A stretch of 14,854 nucleotides of DNA from an uncultured Paraprevotella sp. (GCA_910584955.1 CAJUDC010000057.1:1-14854); one strand, 5' to 3'. Shown: positions 1 through 8,081, counted from the first letter of the stretch. The notes: a model not told the origin generated them from the letters alone. Translations and numbers: made by a program.

Positions 1-1551
1 TCGAATCCGGTTTCGGCCAAGATGGCATTTGACGGACGCGTTAACGAGAAAGACATTGTTATGGCAGCCGTACCGTATACTTCCATCGCCGATAACACAA
101 TCACTGTGGAAGACTCCGATCTGAAAGCCAAATACGAGGAACTGAAGGAGTTCTTCAAACAAGACGTTGAAACGCGCGACATCAAATACATTGACGTGGC
201 TGTAACTGCCAGCTCTGCCGACAAGAAAGCACTGGATGAAGAAATGGCCGGCTACAGCAAGCAGTTGGCAGAAGGTGACAACACGGCAAAATTGGTACGG
301 GAAAGCGGTTCCGTTGTAGCTTATTCCGCATTGCCGATCAGCAAAAAGGCATTGCCGCGCGATATTACCATACACATGGATTCCATGTCTGTCGGTACAC
401 AGAAAGGTCCGTACTACAACGCAACAGACAACACGATGAACATCGTAAAATTGTTCTCCAAAGTATCGGCCCCCGACTCCATCGAGGTACGGCAGATTCA
501 AGTAGTAGCCGCTGATGAGGCAACCATGCGCAAAACGGCAGACAGCATCATGACCGCCTTAAATGCCGGTGAACCTTTCGACAGTATCGCTAAGAAATAC
601 AATCAGTCAGGCGCCAAGAACTGGATCGTTTCTTCTCAATACGAAGGACAGACACTTGATGAAGATTCCCGTAAATACTTCCAGACGCTTAACAACCTGG
701 GAGTAAACGCAACAGAAAAGATAGAGCTAACCCAAGGCACGCTCATCACCCAAGTAACAGATCGCCGGGCAATGATTGACAAATACGACATTGCCATCAT
801 CAAACGACCTATAGAATTCAGCAAAGATACGTATACCAAAGCATACAACGACTTCAGCCAGTTCCTGGCAGCCAATGCCACCCAAAGCGACATCGAAGCT
901 AATGCCGCAAAAAAGGGTTATACGGTACAGACACGCAACGATCTGCCCAATTACGAACATTATGTGGCGAATGTAACGGGTACACGTGAGGCCATGCGTT
1001 GGATTTTCAATGAAGATACGGAAATCGGTAGTGTGTCTCCTCTTTACGAATGCGGCAACAACGACCACATGATGGTAGTTATCCTCACCGGTAACCACCC
1101 CAAAGGTTTCCGCGCTTGGGACGATGCCAATGTAAAGGAATTCCTGAAACAGGAAGTACTCAAAGACAAAAAGGCTCAGCAGATTCAGGACATGATGAAC
1201 GGTAAAAACAGTGTATCCGCTGTCGCTCAGCTGAAGGATGCCGTCAGCGATTCCATCAAGCACATTACCTTTAGTTCATCCGCCTTTATCTCGAAGACGG
1301 GACAGAGCGAACCGGCTCTGAGCGGTGCTGTCAGCAAAACGGCCAAAGGTCAGTTTGTCAACGGTATAAAAGGAAACGGTGGTGTATATGCTTTCCAGGT
1401 AATCGGCGAGAACAAGCGTGACGAGAAGTTCGATTCCAAAGCAGAGCAGCAGAAGCAAAGCAATATGAATGCCCGCATCGCATTCAGCCGCTTCATCGGT
1501 GAATTGCAGGAGAAAGCCAATATCAAAGACAACCGTTACTTGTTCTTCTAA
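1..1551 (+). CDS. PpiD/SurA-like periplasmic peptidyl-prolyl isomerase family protein, C-terminal part (5' end outside window)
   Basis: The reading frame is open from base 1, so the gene starts upstream; 516 residues and a TAA stop are visible. The first in-frame ATG (22) is internal. The family anchors in the inner membrane and helps fold outer-membrane and periplasmic proteins. A parvulin-like (PPIC) region lies at about nt 481-762, beginning near IEVRQIQVV and including the helical stretch GEPFDSIAKKYNQSG. The remainder is Lys/Gln/Asp-rich and helical, as in SurA/PpiD chaperone arms, and it ends NRYLFF. No membrane segment is visible, so the anchor is presumably in the missing N-terminus. 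The parvulin core looks degenerate: the usual histidine near the first strand and the Gly-Gly-Asp-Leu-Gly turn are not recognisable, which suggests a chaperone rather than an active isomerase. Family assignment is fairly sure; catalytic activity is not. Confidence 0.82.
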   Translation, partial: SNPVSAKMAFDGRVNEKDIVMAAVPYTSIADNTITVEDSDLKAKYEELKEFFKQDVETRDIKYIDVAVTASSADKKALDEEMAGYSKQLAEGDNTAKLVRESGSVVAYSALPISKKALPRDITIHMDSMSVGTQKGPYYNATDNTMNIVKLFSKVSAPDSIEVRQIQVVAADEATMRKTADSIMTALNAGEPFDSIAKKYNQSGAKNWIVSSQYEGQTLDEDSRKYFQTLNNLGVNATEKIELTQGTLITQVTDRRAMIDKYDIAIIKRPIEFSKDTYTKAYNDFSQFLAANATQSDIEANAAKKGYTVQTRNDLPNYEHYVANVTGTREAMRWIFNEDTEIGSVSPLYECGNNDHMMVVILTGNHPKGFRAWDDANVKEFLKQEVLKDKKAQQIQDMMNGKNSVSAVAQLKDAVSDSIKHITFSSSAFISKTGQSEPALSGAVSKTAKGQFVNGIKGNGGVYAFQVIGENKRDEKFDSKAEQQKQSNMNARIAFSRFIGELQEKANIKDNRYLFF

Positions 1552-1580
1552 AAAGAAACTTGCGACGGTAAATTATACTG

Positions 1581-1620
1581 AAGCCTCCCTCAACCTGAGC
1601 GGTTGAGGGAGGCTTTTTTT
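1581..1620 (+). terminator. Intrinsic terminator after the PpiD-like gene
   Basis: A perfect 15-bp stem (1581-1595 pairing with 1601-1615) encloses a 5-nt loop, tgagc. T's run from 1614 to 1620, so the last two overlap the stem base. It begins 29 nt after the stop codon. The other strand has no good T tract, so it acts on the plus strand. Confidence 0.93.
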
Positions 1621-1850
1621 ATAGTACCTGTTACAGTATTCACTGTTCTAACACTGCAATATTTTAACACTGGCAAGAACCGTTACGCCGGTCTGCTTTG
1701 CCTCCCAAAGCTGTTTCAACCGGTTATAGGACTGAACATAGCACATTCTCTCTCTATCGAATTACAAGAGTAAATGCACGTGCTTCGTCCGGCATTTTCC
1801 TTGCAACAAGGATTGTCGGATTCCCCCATATAACGTGAGCTAGATTAAGG
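1621..1850. other. Intergenic stretch between two terminators, no established gene
   Basis: These 230 bases lie between the terminator of the PpiD-like gene and the terminator of the ilv operon. They hold a direct repeat TAACACTG at 1649-1656 and 1665-1672 (16-nt period), a small hairpin ccttg-caa-caagg at about 1799-1811, and one short minus-strand reading frame listed separately. I see no convincing promoter or RNA gene. Confidence 0.6.
1648..1746 (-). CDS. Possible 32-codon small ORF (weak)
   Basis: An ATG-to-TAG frame of 32 codons reads MCYVQSYNRLKQLWEAKQTG in its first 20 residues. The composition looks protein-like, and a purine run (agagagaga) sits immediately before the ATG. A stop codon lies six codons upstream in the same frame, so this is not the tail of a longer intact gene. 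The nearest promoter-like element on this strand (TACTCTTG) has one mismatch to TA-N2-TTTG. It could be a small gene, a decayed gene remnant or chance. I do not recognise a family. Confidence 0.13.
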   Translation of the reverse strand: MCYVQSYNRLKQLWEAKQTGVTVLASVKILQC

Positions 1851-1910
1851 AAATAAAAACAACTAAAGAGAACCGGCCATTTAGTGTTGCTAAATGACTG
1901 GTTCTCTTTA
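1851..1910 (-). terminator. Intrinsic terminator of the ilv operon
   Basis: An 11-bp outer stem (1864-1874 with 1900-1910) continues through a small internal mismatch into a 7-bp inner stem (1878-1884 with 1890-1896) with loop tgttg. Read on the minus strand, the hairpin is followed by a T-rich tract (gttgtttttattt, 1863 down to 1851). It lies about 70 nt beyond the ilvC stop. Confidence 0.88.
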
Positions 1911-1981
1911 CCTCTTTACGAAAAATCGTAAACTTAAATACAGTTCGTATTATGTCGGCGGGCCCGGAACCCCCGGCTGCA

Positions 1982-3025
1982 TCAATTGTTTTCGGGACGC
2001 AACTGACGAACGGTTTCAGCCGTACGCCACATTTCACTATCGTGCAGGGCTTTCAATTCGGCTTCCAGCTTCACACGATAGTCCGGCTGAGAGTTGGCAT
2101 CGATGGATATCTGAGCCTCGTTACCGGTTACCACACTGTGATACAATTTTTCCACTACCGGTTTGATGGCATCGTGGAAAGGACCCATCCAGTCGAGCGC
2201 TCCCCGCTGTGCCGTTGTAGAACAGTTGGCATACATCCAGTCCATACCGTTCTTGGCAAACAACGGCATCAACGACTGTGTAAGCTCCTCAACCGTTTCG
2301 TTGAAAGCCTCGGAAGGCGTATGACCGTTCTCGCGCAACACCTCGTACTGAGCCAGCAACAAACCCTGGATAGCGCCCATCAGCGAACCGCGCTCACCGG
2401 TCAAATCGGAAGTGGCCTCACGCTTGAACGTAGTTTCGAACAAGTAGCCCGAACCGATACCGATACCGAATGCCAACACCTTGTCCAGCGCCTTGCCCGA
2501 GGCATCCTGGTAAATAGCGTAAGAAGAGTTCAGACCACGGCCTTCGAGGAACATCGTGCGCAACGAAGTGCCCGAGCCTTTCGGGGCCACCATGATTACG
2601 TCAATATCCTTGGGAGGCACGATGCCGGTGCGGTCGCTCCAGTTAATGCCAAAACCGTGGGAGAAATAAAGCGTTTTACCTGCCGTGAGGTAAGGTTTGA
2701 TCGTCGGCCAAAGCTGCATCTGCGCAGCGTCGGACAACAACATACATACAATCGTACCCTTATCGGCGGCCTCCTCCAAAGAGAACAGCGTTTCGCCCGG
2801 CACCCATCCGTCGGCAACAGCCTTGTCATACGTCTTGCCCTGACGCTGACCGACAATCACGTTGAAACCGTTATCCCGCAAGTTGCAAGCCTGTCCGGGA
2901 CCCTGTACGCCATATCCCAATACGGCTATCGTCTCGTTTTTCAATATCTCACGAGCTTTCTCCAAAGGAAACTCTTCACGGGTCATCACCGTCTCGATAA
3001 CACCGCCAAAATTCAGTTCTGCCAT
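1982..3025 (-). CDS. ilvC: Ketol-acid reductoisomerase (acetohydroxyacid isomeroreductase)
   Basis: This enzyme converts 2-acetolactate or 2-aceto-2-hydroxybutyrate to the 2,3-dihydroxy acid using NADPH and Mg2+, the second shared step of valine and isoleucine synthesis. The 347-residue product has an N-terminal Rossmann domain with GYGVQG at residues 37-42. A basic cofactor loop, QRQGK (60-64), suits NADPH. H123 lies in FSHGFG. The knotted C-terminal domain carries the metal ligands D207, E211, E243 and E247, with the family's spacing (SDLTGE and ETVEE). The length matches the short class I enzymes. The ATG at 3025 follows an A-rich leader without a Shine-Dalgarno. It is the last gene of the ilv cluster, 121 nt after the thioesterase, and that gap contains its own promoter-like element and a hairpin. 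Confidence 0.97.
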   Translation of the reverse strand: MAELNFGGVIETVMTREEFPLEKAREILKNETIAVLGYGVQGPGQACNLRDNGFNVIVGQRQGKTYDKAVADGWVPGETLFSLEEAADKGTIVCMLLSDAAQMQLWPTIKPYLTAGKTLYFSHGFGINWSDRTGIVPPKDIDVIMVAPKGSGTSLRTMFLEGRGLNSSYAIYQDASGKALDKVLAFGIGIGSGYLFETTFKREATSDLTGERGSLMGAIQGLLLAQYEVLRENGHTPSEAFNETVEELTQSLMPLFAKNGMDWMYANCSTTAQRGALDWMGPFHDAIKPVVEKLYHSVVTGNEAQISIDANSQPDYRVKLEAELKALHDSEMWRTAETVRQLRPENN

Positions 3026-3044
3026 TTTTGTTTTGTTTGTTTGT

Positions 3045-3064
3045 GCGGCTCATTGGCGAGCCGC
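3045..3064 (-). promoter_or_regulatory. GC-rich hairpin in the ilvC 5' leader
   Basis: A perfect 7-bp stem, gcggctc/gagccgc, has a 6-nt loop and lies 19 nt upstream of the ilvC ATG, between the TAACTTTG element and the start codon. No T tract follows on the minus strand; the sequence after it is A/C-rich. It is therefore not a normal terminator. It could shape the leader, stabilise the mRNA or mark a processing site. Function is inferred. Confidence 0.5.
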
Positions 3065-3106
3065 GTTATTATACTTATTTCTGTTAATTTTCTATTATTA
3101 CAATCG

Positions 3107-3114
3107 CAAAGTTA
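3107..3114 (-). promoter_or_regulatory. Promoter -7 element (TAACTTTG) upstream of ilvC
   Basis: The minus strand reads TAACTTTG, a full match to the Bacteroidetes -7 consensus TA-N2-TTTG. The matching -33 element is weak (TTTA at a 22-nt spacer). Initiation would give an ilvC leader of about 75 nt containing the hairpin at 3045-3064. The same octamer lies upstream of ilvD. ilvC may thus be transcribed both from the operon and from this site. Confidence 0.6.
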
Positions 3115-3146
3115 CACATTTATTCCGAAATAACGATAAAATGACG

Positions 3147-3914
3147 CTATTTGTTACAAAATGTGACCCGACACCGACACACAACCTCTCCTTCGGGATT
3201 TTCTCCGCCGATGTCCTTGCGCACCTCTATCGCATACTCGCCCTCTTCGGTTTCGTCGCGGAAGAAACTGAGCCGGTCTCCCATATAGCTCTCCGCCACA
3301 TAAGCCATTTCAAACCGCGCTATCCGACGGGTCAGAAACATTTCTTTCGGGAAAAGGTCCAGAATATGCTCCATATACTTTATACTGTTCACATGCCCGT
3401 TCACATCTATGTCGCTGTAATACGTCTCTATCGTACGTATCGGCACCAGCGCACTCACTTTGATCCGGCCGGGTTTCTCGATGGGACAAGGTTTCTCCGT
3501 TTCTATATAATCTACAATCCGACCTCCGTGCAGTTCCAACAGATCGGCCGGTTTACGGGTATCCAAATTGATCATGGCCCAAACCGAACGGGCATATCCT
3601 ATCGGGCGACCGTCCTTGTTCAGGATCGTGAAGTTACGATCGGTAAACAGACGGTAAACATTCTCCACCCATGTCTCGACAGAAAAAGAATCATACGACG
3701 CCGGCATTTCTTCCAGTTCCACAGCCAGTCTGGAAAGCACCCATGTGTAATTGCTCTCATGCAGACGGGCCATTCCAAATCCTCTGTCGGCAGCATGAAA
3801 ACCGGCACAGTTCAACAAATGATTCCCCAATACGCCCATAAACAGGTGTCCCGTGAAATCCACATGAAACGGCTCTGCCACAAATTCGTATCTGCCTACT
3901 TTATCCTCTGCCAT
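3147..3914 (-). CDS. Acyl-ACP thioesterase (FatA/FatB-like double hotdog)
   Basis: The protein should hydrolyse acyl-acyl carrier protein to release free fatty acid in the cytoplasm. Its 255 residues suit bacterial members of the acyl-ACP thioesterase family with two tandem hotdog folds. The N-terminal hotdog covers about residues 1-125 (FHVDFTGH, then SVETWVENVYRLFTDR). The second covers about 155-255 and contains the catalytic motif DVNGHVNSIKYMEHIL at 170-185, with N172 and H174 matching the Asn/His of plant FatA/FatB, followed by FEMAYVAES and GD. No signal peptide is visible. It starts 15 nt after ilvN and so is co-transcribed with ilvDBN. Acyl-chain specificity cannot be read from the sequence. 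Its presence among ilv genes suggests a role tied to branched acyl chains, which is inference. Confidence 0.9.
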   Translation of the reverse strand: MAEDKVGRYEFVAEPFHVDFTGHLFMGVLGNHLLNCAGFHAADRGFGMARLHESNYTWVLSRLAVELEEMPASYDSFSVETWVENVYRLFTDRNFTILNKDGRPIGYARSVWAMINLDTRKPADLLELHGGRIVDYIETEKPCPIEKPGRIKVSALVPIRTIETYYSDIDVNGHVNSIKYMEHILDLFPKEMFLTRRIARFEMAYVAESYMGDRLSFFRDETEEGEYAIEVRKDIGGENPEGEVVCRCRVTFCNK

Positions 3915-3929
3915 ACCTCTCTCCTTTCG

Positions 3930-4496
3930 TCAGTCGTTCAGGCTGCGCAAATGCTCATAATGTTGTTTTCTCTCTTCCAGGAAGCGGTCCAGATATTCCA
4001 CTTTGCTCCGGGTTACGGCAATACGGCCCGAACGTACATACTGCAATACGCAGCCGAAATCGTTCAGCGCATAATACAGCGACATGATTTCGTCCGTAAG
4101 TCCCATTTTCGTCACCACCGTATATGTTGGATTCACCTCAAGCATCTGCGCACCGTGCCGCCGCACGGCCCGCGATATTTCGGGATTCGCCATCACCTCC
4201 GGGGTAGACAGCTTATACAGTCCGGCCTCGGTGATAAACACCTCGTCGTCGGTGAAATAATTGGCCTGAAGCACATCTATCTTTTTCTCGATCTGCTTGG
4301 TGATCTTATCAATCTGCTCTTCGGTGCTCCAGCAGGTGATGGTGTATTTGTGTACGCCCTTGATACTGCTGGCCGATACATTCAGGCTTTCGATATTGAC
4401 CTGTCGACGCGTAAACACAGCCGTCACCTGATTCAGCAAACCGGCAAAGTTCTCCGAGAACACCAGCAATGTATATAATTTCTTTTCCTGTTCCAT
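3930..4496 (-). CDS. ilvN: Acetolactate synthase small (regulatory) subunit
   Basis: This is the regulatory subunit of acetohydroxyacid synthase. It activates the catalytic subunit IlvB and confers feedback inhibition by valine. The N-terminal ACT domain spans about residues 7-82, with FSENFAGLLNQV and VNIESLNV. N16, G19 and N34 align with E. coli IlvH N11, G14 and N29, positions tied to valine binding, so feedback sensitivity is plausible. A C-terminal small-subunit domain follows (about 86-165), and the protein ends in a charged helix, for a length of 188 residues, slightly longer than E. coli IlvH. The ATG at 4496 lies 20 nt after the ilvB stop, and the acyl-ACP thioesterase starts 15 nt downstream. 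Divergence from proteobacterial small subunits is evident, but the assignment is secure from context and ACT motifs. Confidence 0.93.
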   Translation of the reverse strand: MEQEKKLYTLLVFSENFAGLLNQVTAVFTRRQVNIESLNVSASSIKGVHKYTITCWSTEEQIDKITKQIEKKIDVLQANYFTDDEVFITEAGLYKLSTPEVMANPEISRAVRRHGAQMLEVNPTYTVVTKMGLTDEIMSLYYALNDFGCVLQYVRSGRIAVTRSKVEYLDRFLEERKQHYEHLRSLND

Positions 4497-4516
4497 TTCT
4501 TTCCGTCACGCTTTTA

Positions 4517-6217
4517 TCATTTAACTTCCAGCAACATGTCGTCCACGTCGTTCCCCGGACAGCACATCGGCAACACTTCGCCCTCCTCTATCACAGCTAC
4601 CTGCAACAAATAAGGTCCGTCGGTAGCCAGCATTTTGGCGATAGCTGCTTCCAGCCCGTCACGTTCGGTCACCGTTTCATTCGGAATACAATAAGCCGAA
4701 GCAATCATATTGTAATCGGGATTCAGCATCGGCGTGAAGGAGTAACGACGATTGAAGAACATCTCCTGCCATTGCCGGACATTACCCAGGTAATTATTAT
4801 TGAGCAAGATTATCTTTACCGGACTGCGCTGTTCCATAATCGTGCCCAGTTCCTGAATGGACATCTGCATACCGCCGTCACCCAAAAACAGGCATACGGT
4901 GCGATCGGGCGCTCCGAAAGTAGCTCCGACAGCCGCCGGCAATCCGAATCCCATTGTCCCCATACCGCCGGACGTCACGATACTCCGCTTTTCCGAAAAG
5001 CGGAAATAACGCGCAGCCATCATCTGGTTCTGTCCCACGTCGGTAACGAGAATCGCCTTATCGGCCGTCATCTCCGTCACCTTGCGTACCACTTCGCCCA
5101 TCTTGATGGGGCCTTCGCCCGGATGTATTTCCGGTTGAATCACCATACGGTCCTCTTTCTCGGCATACTCCCGGAAACTGTCGATCCATTCACGATGGTC
5201 GCCGGGTTGCAACAATGCCGTCACGGCGGCCAGTGTTTCCTTGCAATCACCCAACACCGGCACATCCACCACCACGTTTTTGTTTATCTCACTAGGGTCT
5301 ATATCGAAATGGATCTTACGGGCCTGCGTAGCATATGTAGACAACTTGCCCGTAATACGGTCGTCAAAGCGCATCCCGACGGCTATCAGCACATCGCACT
5401 CCTGCGTCTTGACATTGGCCGCCAGACTGCCGTGCATGCCCAGCATACCCATATTCAGCAGATGCCCCGAAGGCAAGGCCGAAAGCCCGAGCAGTGTGCA
5501 GCCGGCCGGCATATCAGCCGTTTCGATAAAGCGGCGCAGTTCTTCCTGAGCTTGCCCCAGTTCCACGCCTTGTCCCACCAGCACCAGCGGACGTTTGGCT
5601 CCGTTTATCAGTTCGGCGGCCCGGCGCACGGCCTCGGTATCCGTCTTAGGCACCGGCACATAACTGCGCACAAAATCCACCTTCTGCGGTTCATAGTCCG
5701 TCAGCCCCACCTGCGCATTCTTTGCGAAGTCAAGCACCACCGGACCGGGACGACCGCTCCGCGCTATGTAGAAAGCCCGGCTCACCGCCCATGCCACATC
5801 TTCAGGGCGGCGTATCTGATAGGCCCATTTCGAGATAGGCTGTGTCACTCCCACCAGGTCGCACTCCTGAAAAGCATCGGTACCCAGCATAGACGCCCCC
5901 ACCTGTCCGCAAATAACCACTACAGGCGTACTGTCCATCATGGCATCGGCAATGCCGGTGACGGTATTGGTGGCTCCCGGTCCGCTGGTCACCAGGCACA
6001 CGCCCACACGTCCCGACACACGGGCATATCCCTGTGCCGCATGAGCGGCAGCCTGCTCGTGACGCACCAGAATATGATTCAATTCATTCTTATAATCATA
6101 CAATGCGTCAAACACCGGCATGATGGCTCCGCCCGGATAACCGAACAAGGTGGTCACCCCTTCGTTCACCAACGAGCGCATCAGCGCTTCCGCACCCGTT
6201 ATCTTTTCTTTTATCAT
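4517..6217 (-). CDS. ilvB: Acetolactate synthase large (catalytic) subunit
   Basis: This thiamine-diphosphate enzyme condenses two pyruvates to acetolactate, or pyruvate plus 2-ketobutyrate to acetohydroxybutyrate. The 566-residue protein shows the three-domain ThDP fold. The N-terminal Pyr domain has FGYPGGAIMP, catalytic Glu E54 in RHEQ, and the SGPGATN loop. The central FAD-binding domain includes GMRFDDR (281-287). The C-terminal PP domain carries the ThDP/Mg motif GDGG (446-449) through LNNNYLG (472-478). RQWQEMFF holds the conserved Trp (W483) known as a herbicide-contact position in plant enzymes. The ATG at 6217 fits the family N-terminus and lies 24 nt after the ilvD stop. It is followed by ilvN, which matches an inducible or regulated holoenzyme rather than a stand-alone catabolic AlsS. 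Confidence 0.97.
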   Translation of the reverse strand: MIKEKITGAEALMRSLVNEGVTTLFGYPGGAIMPVFDALYDYKNELNHILVRHEQAAAHAAQGYARVSGRVGVCLVTSGPGATNTVTGIADAMMDSTPVVVICGQVGASMLGTDAFQECDLVGVTQPISKWAYQIRRPEDVAWAVSRAFYIARSGRPGPVVLDFAKNAQVGLTDYEPQKVDFVRSYVPVPKTDTEAVRRAAELINGAKRPLVLVGQGVELGQAQEELRRFIETADMPAGCTLLGLSALPSGHLLNMGMLGMHGSLAANVKTQECDVLIAVGMRFDDRITGKLSTYATQARKIHFDIDPSEINKNVVVDVPVLGDCKETLAAVTALLQPGDHREWIDSFREYAEKEDRMVIQPEIHPGEGPIKMGEVVRKVTEMTADKAILVTDVGQNQMMAARYFRFSEKRSIVTSGGMGTMGFGLPAAVGATFGAPDRTVCLFLGDGGMQMSIQELGTIMEQRSPVKIILLNNNYLGNVRQWQEMFFNRRYSFTPMLNPDYNMIASAYCIPNETVTERDGLEAAIAKMLATDGPYLLQVAVIEEGEVLPMCCPGNDVDDMLLEVK

Positions 6218-6241
6218 ACGTTCAAATATGTCTTCGGTTGA

Positions 6242-8047
6242 TTAGTCTTTTATCTGACGAATACCTCCCTTATCGGCCGAGCTCACCATCGAAGCATAGG
6301 CTTTCAGCGATTTGGGAATCACACGCCGGCGCGTCACAGGCCGTTGCGGACGGGCCGCCAATTCTTCGTCGGTCAGTTTCACACGAATGCTGCGCGACGG
6401 TATGTCGATCTCGATGATGTCACCGTCCACAATCTTGCCGATATTGCCGCCGGCTGCGGCTTCGGGCGAGATATGCCCGATACTCAGACCGGATGTTCCG
6501 CCGGAGAAACGACCGTCGGTAATCAATGCGCACTCCTTGCCCAGATGTTTGCTCTTTATATAAGAGGTGGGATAAAGCATTTCCTGCATACCCGGACCGC
6601 CTTTCGGACCTTCGTGGGTGATAACGACCACATCGCCGCTCACCACCTTACCGCCCAAAATACCTTCACAGGCATCCTCCTGCGAATCGAACACTTTGGC
6701 CGGACCGCAGAAATGCCAGATGCTTTCGTCCACACCGGCCGTCTTCACCACACAACCGTCCTGGGCTATATTGCCGAACAGAACAGCCAGTCCGCCGTCT
6801 TTCGTATAGGCATGGCCCAAGTCGCGGATACACCCCGTAGCGCGGTCGGTATCCAACGTTTCGTAGACGGAACACTGCGATCCCATACGGTTGCTGAACA
6901 CACCGCCCGGTGCGCTCTCATAGATGCGCCTTGCCTCGGCATCCGTCTCCGGCCCCGTAATATCGTATTTCCGTATATCCTCGCCCAGCGTCGTCCCGTT
7001 CACCCGACGGCACGACGTGTCGAGCAGTCCGCCCCGTTCCAGTTCCGCCAGGATATTCAGGATCCCCCCGGCGCGGTTGCATTCCTGGATGGAGTATTTC
7101 TGTGTGTTGGGCGCCAGTTTGCACAGACAAGGCACCTTCCGGCTCAAGGCGTCAATATCCGACATGGTGAAGTTCACACCGGCCTCGTTGGCCACCGCCA
7201 ACAGATGAAGCACCGTATTGGTGGAGCCGCCCATTGCAATATCCAGTGTCATGGCATTCAGGAACGCCTCGCGTGTGGCGATACTGAGCGGCAACACGCT
7301 TTCATCGCCCTCTTCGTAATATTTATAAGCATTCTTCACGATCAGGGCCGCCGCATCCTTGAACAGCCGAATCCGGTTGGCATGAGTGGCCAGAATCGTA
7401 CCGTTGCCGGGCAACGACAATCCCAACGCCTCGGTCAGTGAATTCATCGAGTTGGCCGTAAACATTCCCGAACAGCTTCCGCAACCCGGGCAGGCATGCT
7501 CCTCGATACGGTCCAGTTCTTCCTGCGGCACACTCATATCGGCACCTTTTACCATGGCCGTGATCAGGTCGATATTCTCTCCCTTCCACCTGCCGGCCTC
7601 CATCGGTCCTCCCGACACGAAGACGGCGGGGATGTTCAGCCGCATGGCAGCCATCAGCATGCCCGGCGTGATTTTGTCGCAATTGGAAATACAGATCATG
7701 GCATCGGCCTTGTGTGCATTCACCATATACTCCACACTATCGGCTATAATATCCCGCGAAGGCAACGAATAGAGCATGCCGTCGTGTCCCATTGCGATGC
7801 CGTCGTCGATGGCAATGGTATTGAACTCAGCCGCATAACACCCCAATTTCTCGATCTCGGCTTTCACCAACTGTCCCACTTCGTGTAAATGGGTATGCCC
7901 GGGGACAAACTGCGTGAACGAATTGACAATGGCAATGATGGGCTTACCGAACTGCTCCCGCTTCATGCCGTTGGCCACCCAGAGAGCCCGGGCTCCGGCC
8001 ATACGACGACCTTCCGTAGAAAAGGCGCTGCGTAACTGATGTTTCAT
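6242..8047 (-). CDS. ilvD: Dihydroxy-acid dehydratase (Fe-S)
   Basis: This enzyme dehydrates 2,3-dihydroxy-isovalerate or -methylvalerate to the 2-keto acid, the third shared step of the pathway. Its 601 residues equal the usual IlvD/Edd length. The N-terminus has FTQFVPGHTHLH (44-55) and DDGIAMGHDGMLYSLPSRD (81-99). CISNCDK (119-125) provides C123, and CPGCGSCSGM (186-195) provides cysteines for the cluster. The segment VNSFTQ (41-46) lacks the cysteine found at this place in [2Fe-2S] plant and mycobacterial enzymes and matches E. coli IlvD, so an oxygen-labile [4Fe-4S] form is likely. The C-terminal domain carries GRFSGGTSG. It is the first gene of the ilv operon, with a good promoter just upstream. 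The ATG at 8047 begins MKHQLRSAFSTEGRRMAGAR, a typical start. Confidence 0.97.
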   Translation of the reverse strand: MKHQLRSAFSTEGRRMAGARALWVANGMKREQFGKPIIAIVNSFTQFVPGHTHLHEVGQLVKAEIEKLGCYAAEFNTIAIDDGIAMGHDGMLYSLPSRDIIADSVEYMVNAHKADAMICISNCDKITPGMLMAAMRLNIPAVFVSGGPMEAGRWKGENIDLITAMVKGADMSVPQEELDRIEEHACPGCGSCSGMFTANSMNSLTEALGLSLPGNGTILATHANRIRLFKDAAALIVKNAYKYYEEGDESVLPLSIATREAFLNAMTLDIAMGGSTNTVLHLLAVANEAGVNFTMSDIDALSRKVPCLCKLAPNTQKYSIQECNRAGGILNILAELERGGLLDTSCRRVNGTTLGEDIRKYDITGPETDAEARRIYESAPGGVFSNRMGSQCSVYETLDTDRATGCIRDLGHAYTKDGGLAVLFGNIAQDGCVVKTAGVDESIWHFCGPAKVFDSQEDACEGILGGKVVSGDVVVITHEGPKGGPGMQEMLYPTSYIKSKHLGKECALITDGRFSGGTSGLSIGHISPEAAAGGNIGKIVDGDIIEIDIPSRSIRVKLTDEELAARPQRPVTRRRVIPKSLKAYASMVSSADKGGIRQIKD

Positions 8048-8081
8048 GACCTCTAACTGATTTATTATATATTTGAGCTTG

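Noticed and set aside
1952..4478. Long plus-strand frames opposite ilvC, the thioesterase and ilvN
   Set aside because: They cover genes with clear motifs on the minus strand, and they read through the ilvC promoter and the gap.
4469..6241. 590-residue plus-strand frame opposite ilvB
   Set aside because: It lies over ilvB and its flanks on the other strand. ilvB has full enzyme motifs, and the antisense product is His/Arg/Gln-rich with no recognisable domain, as expected for a shadow frame.
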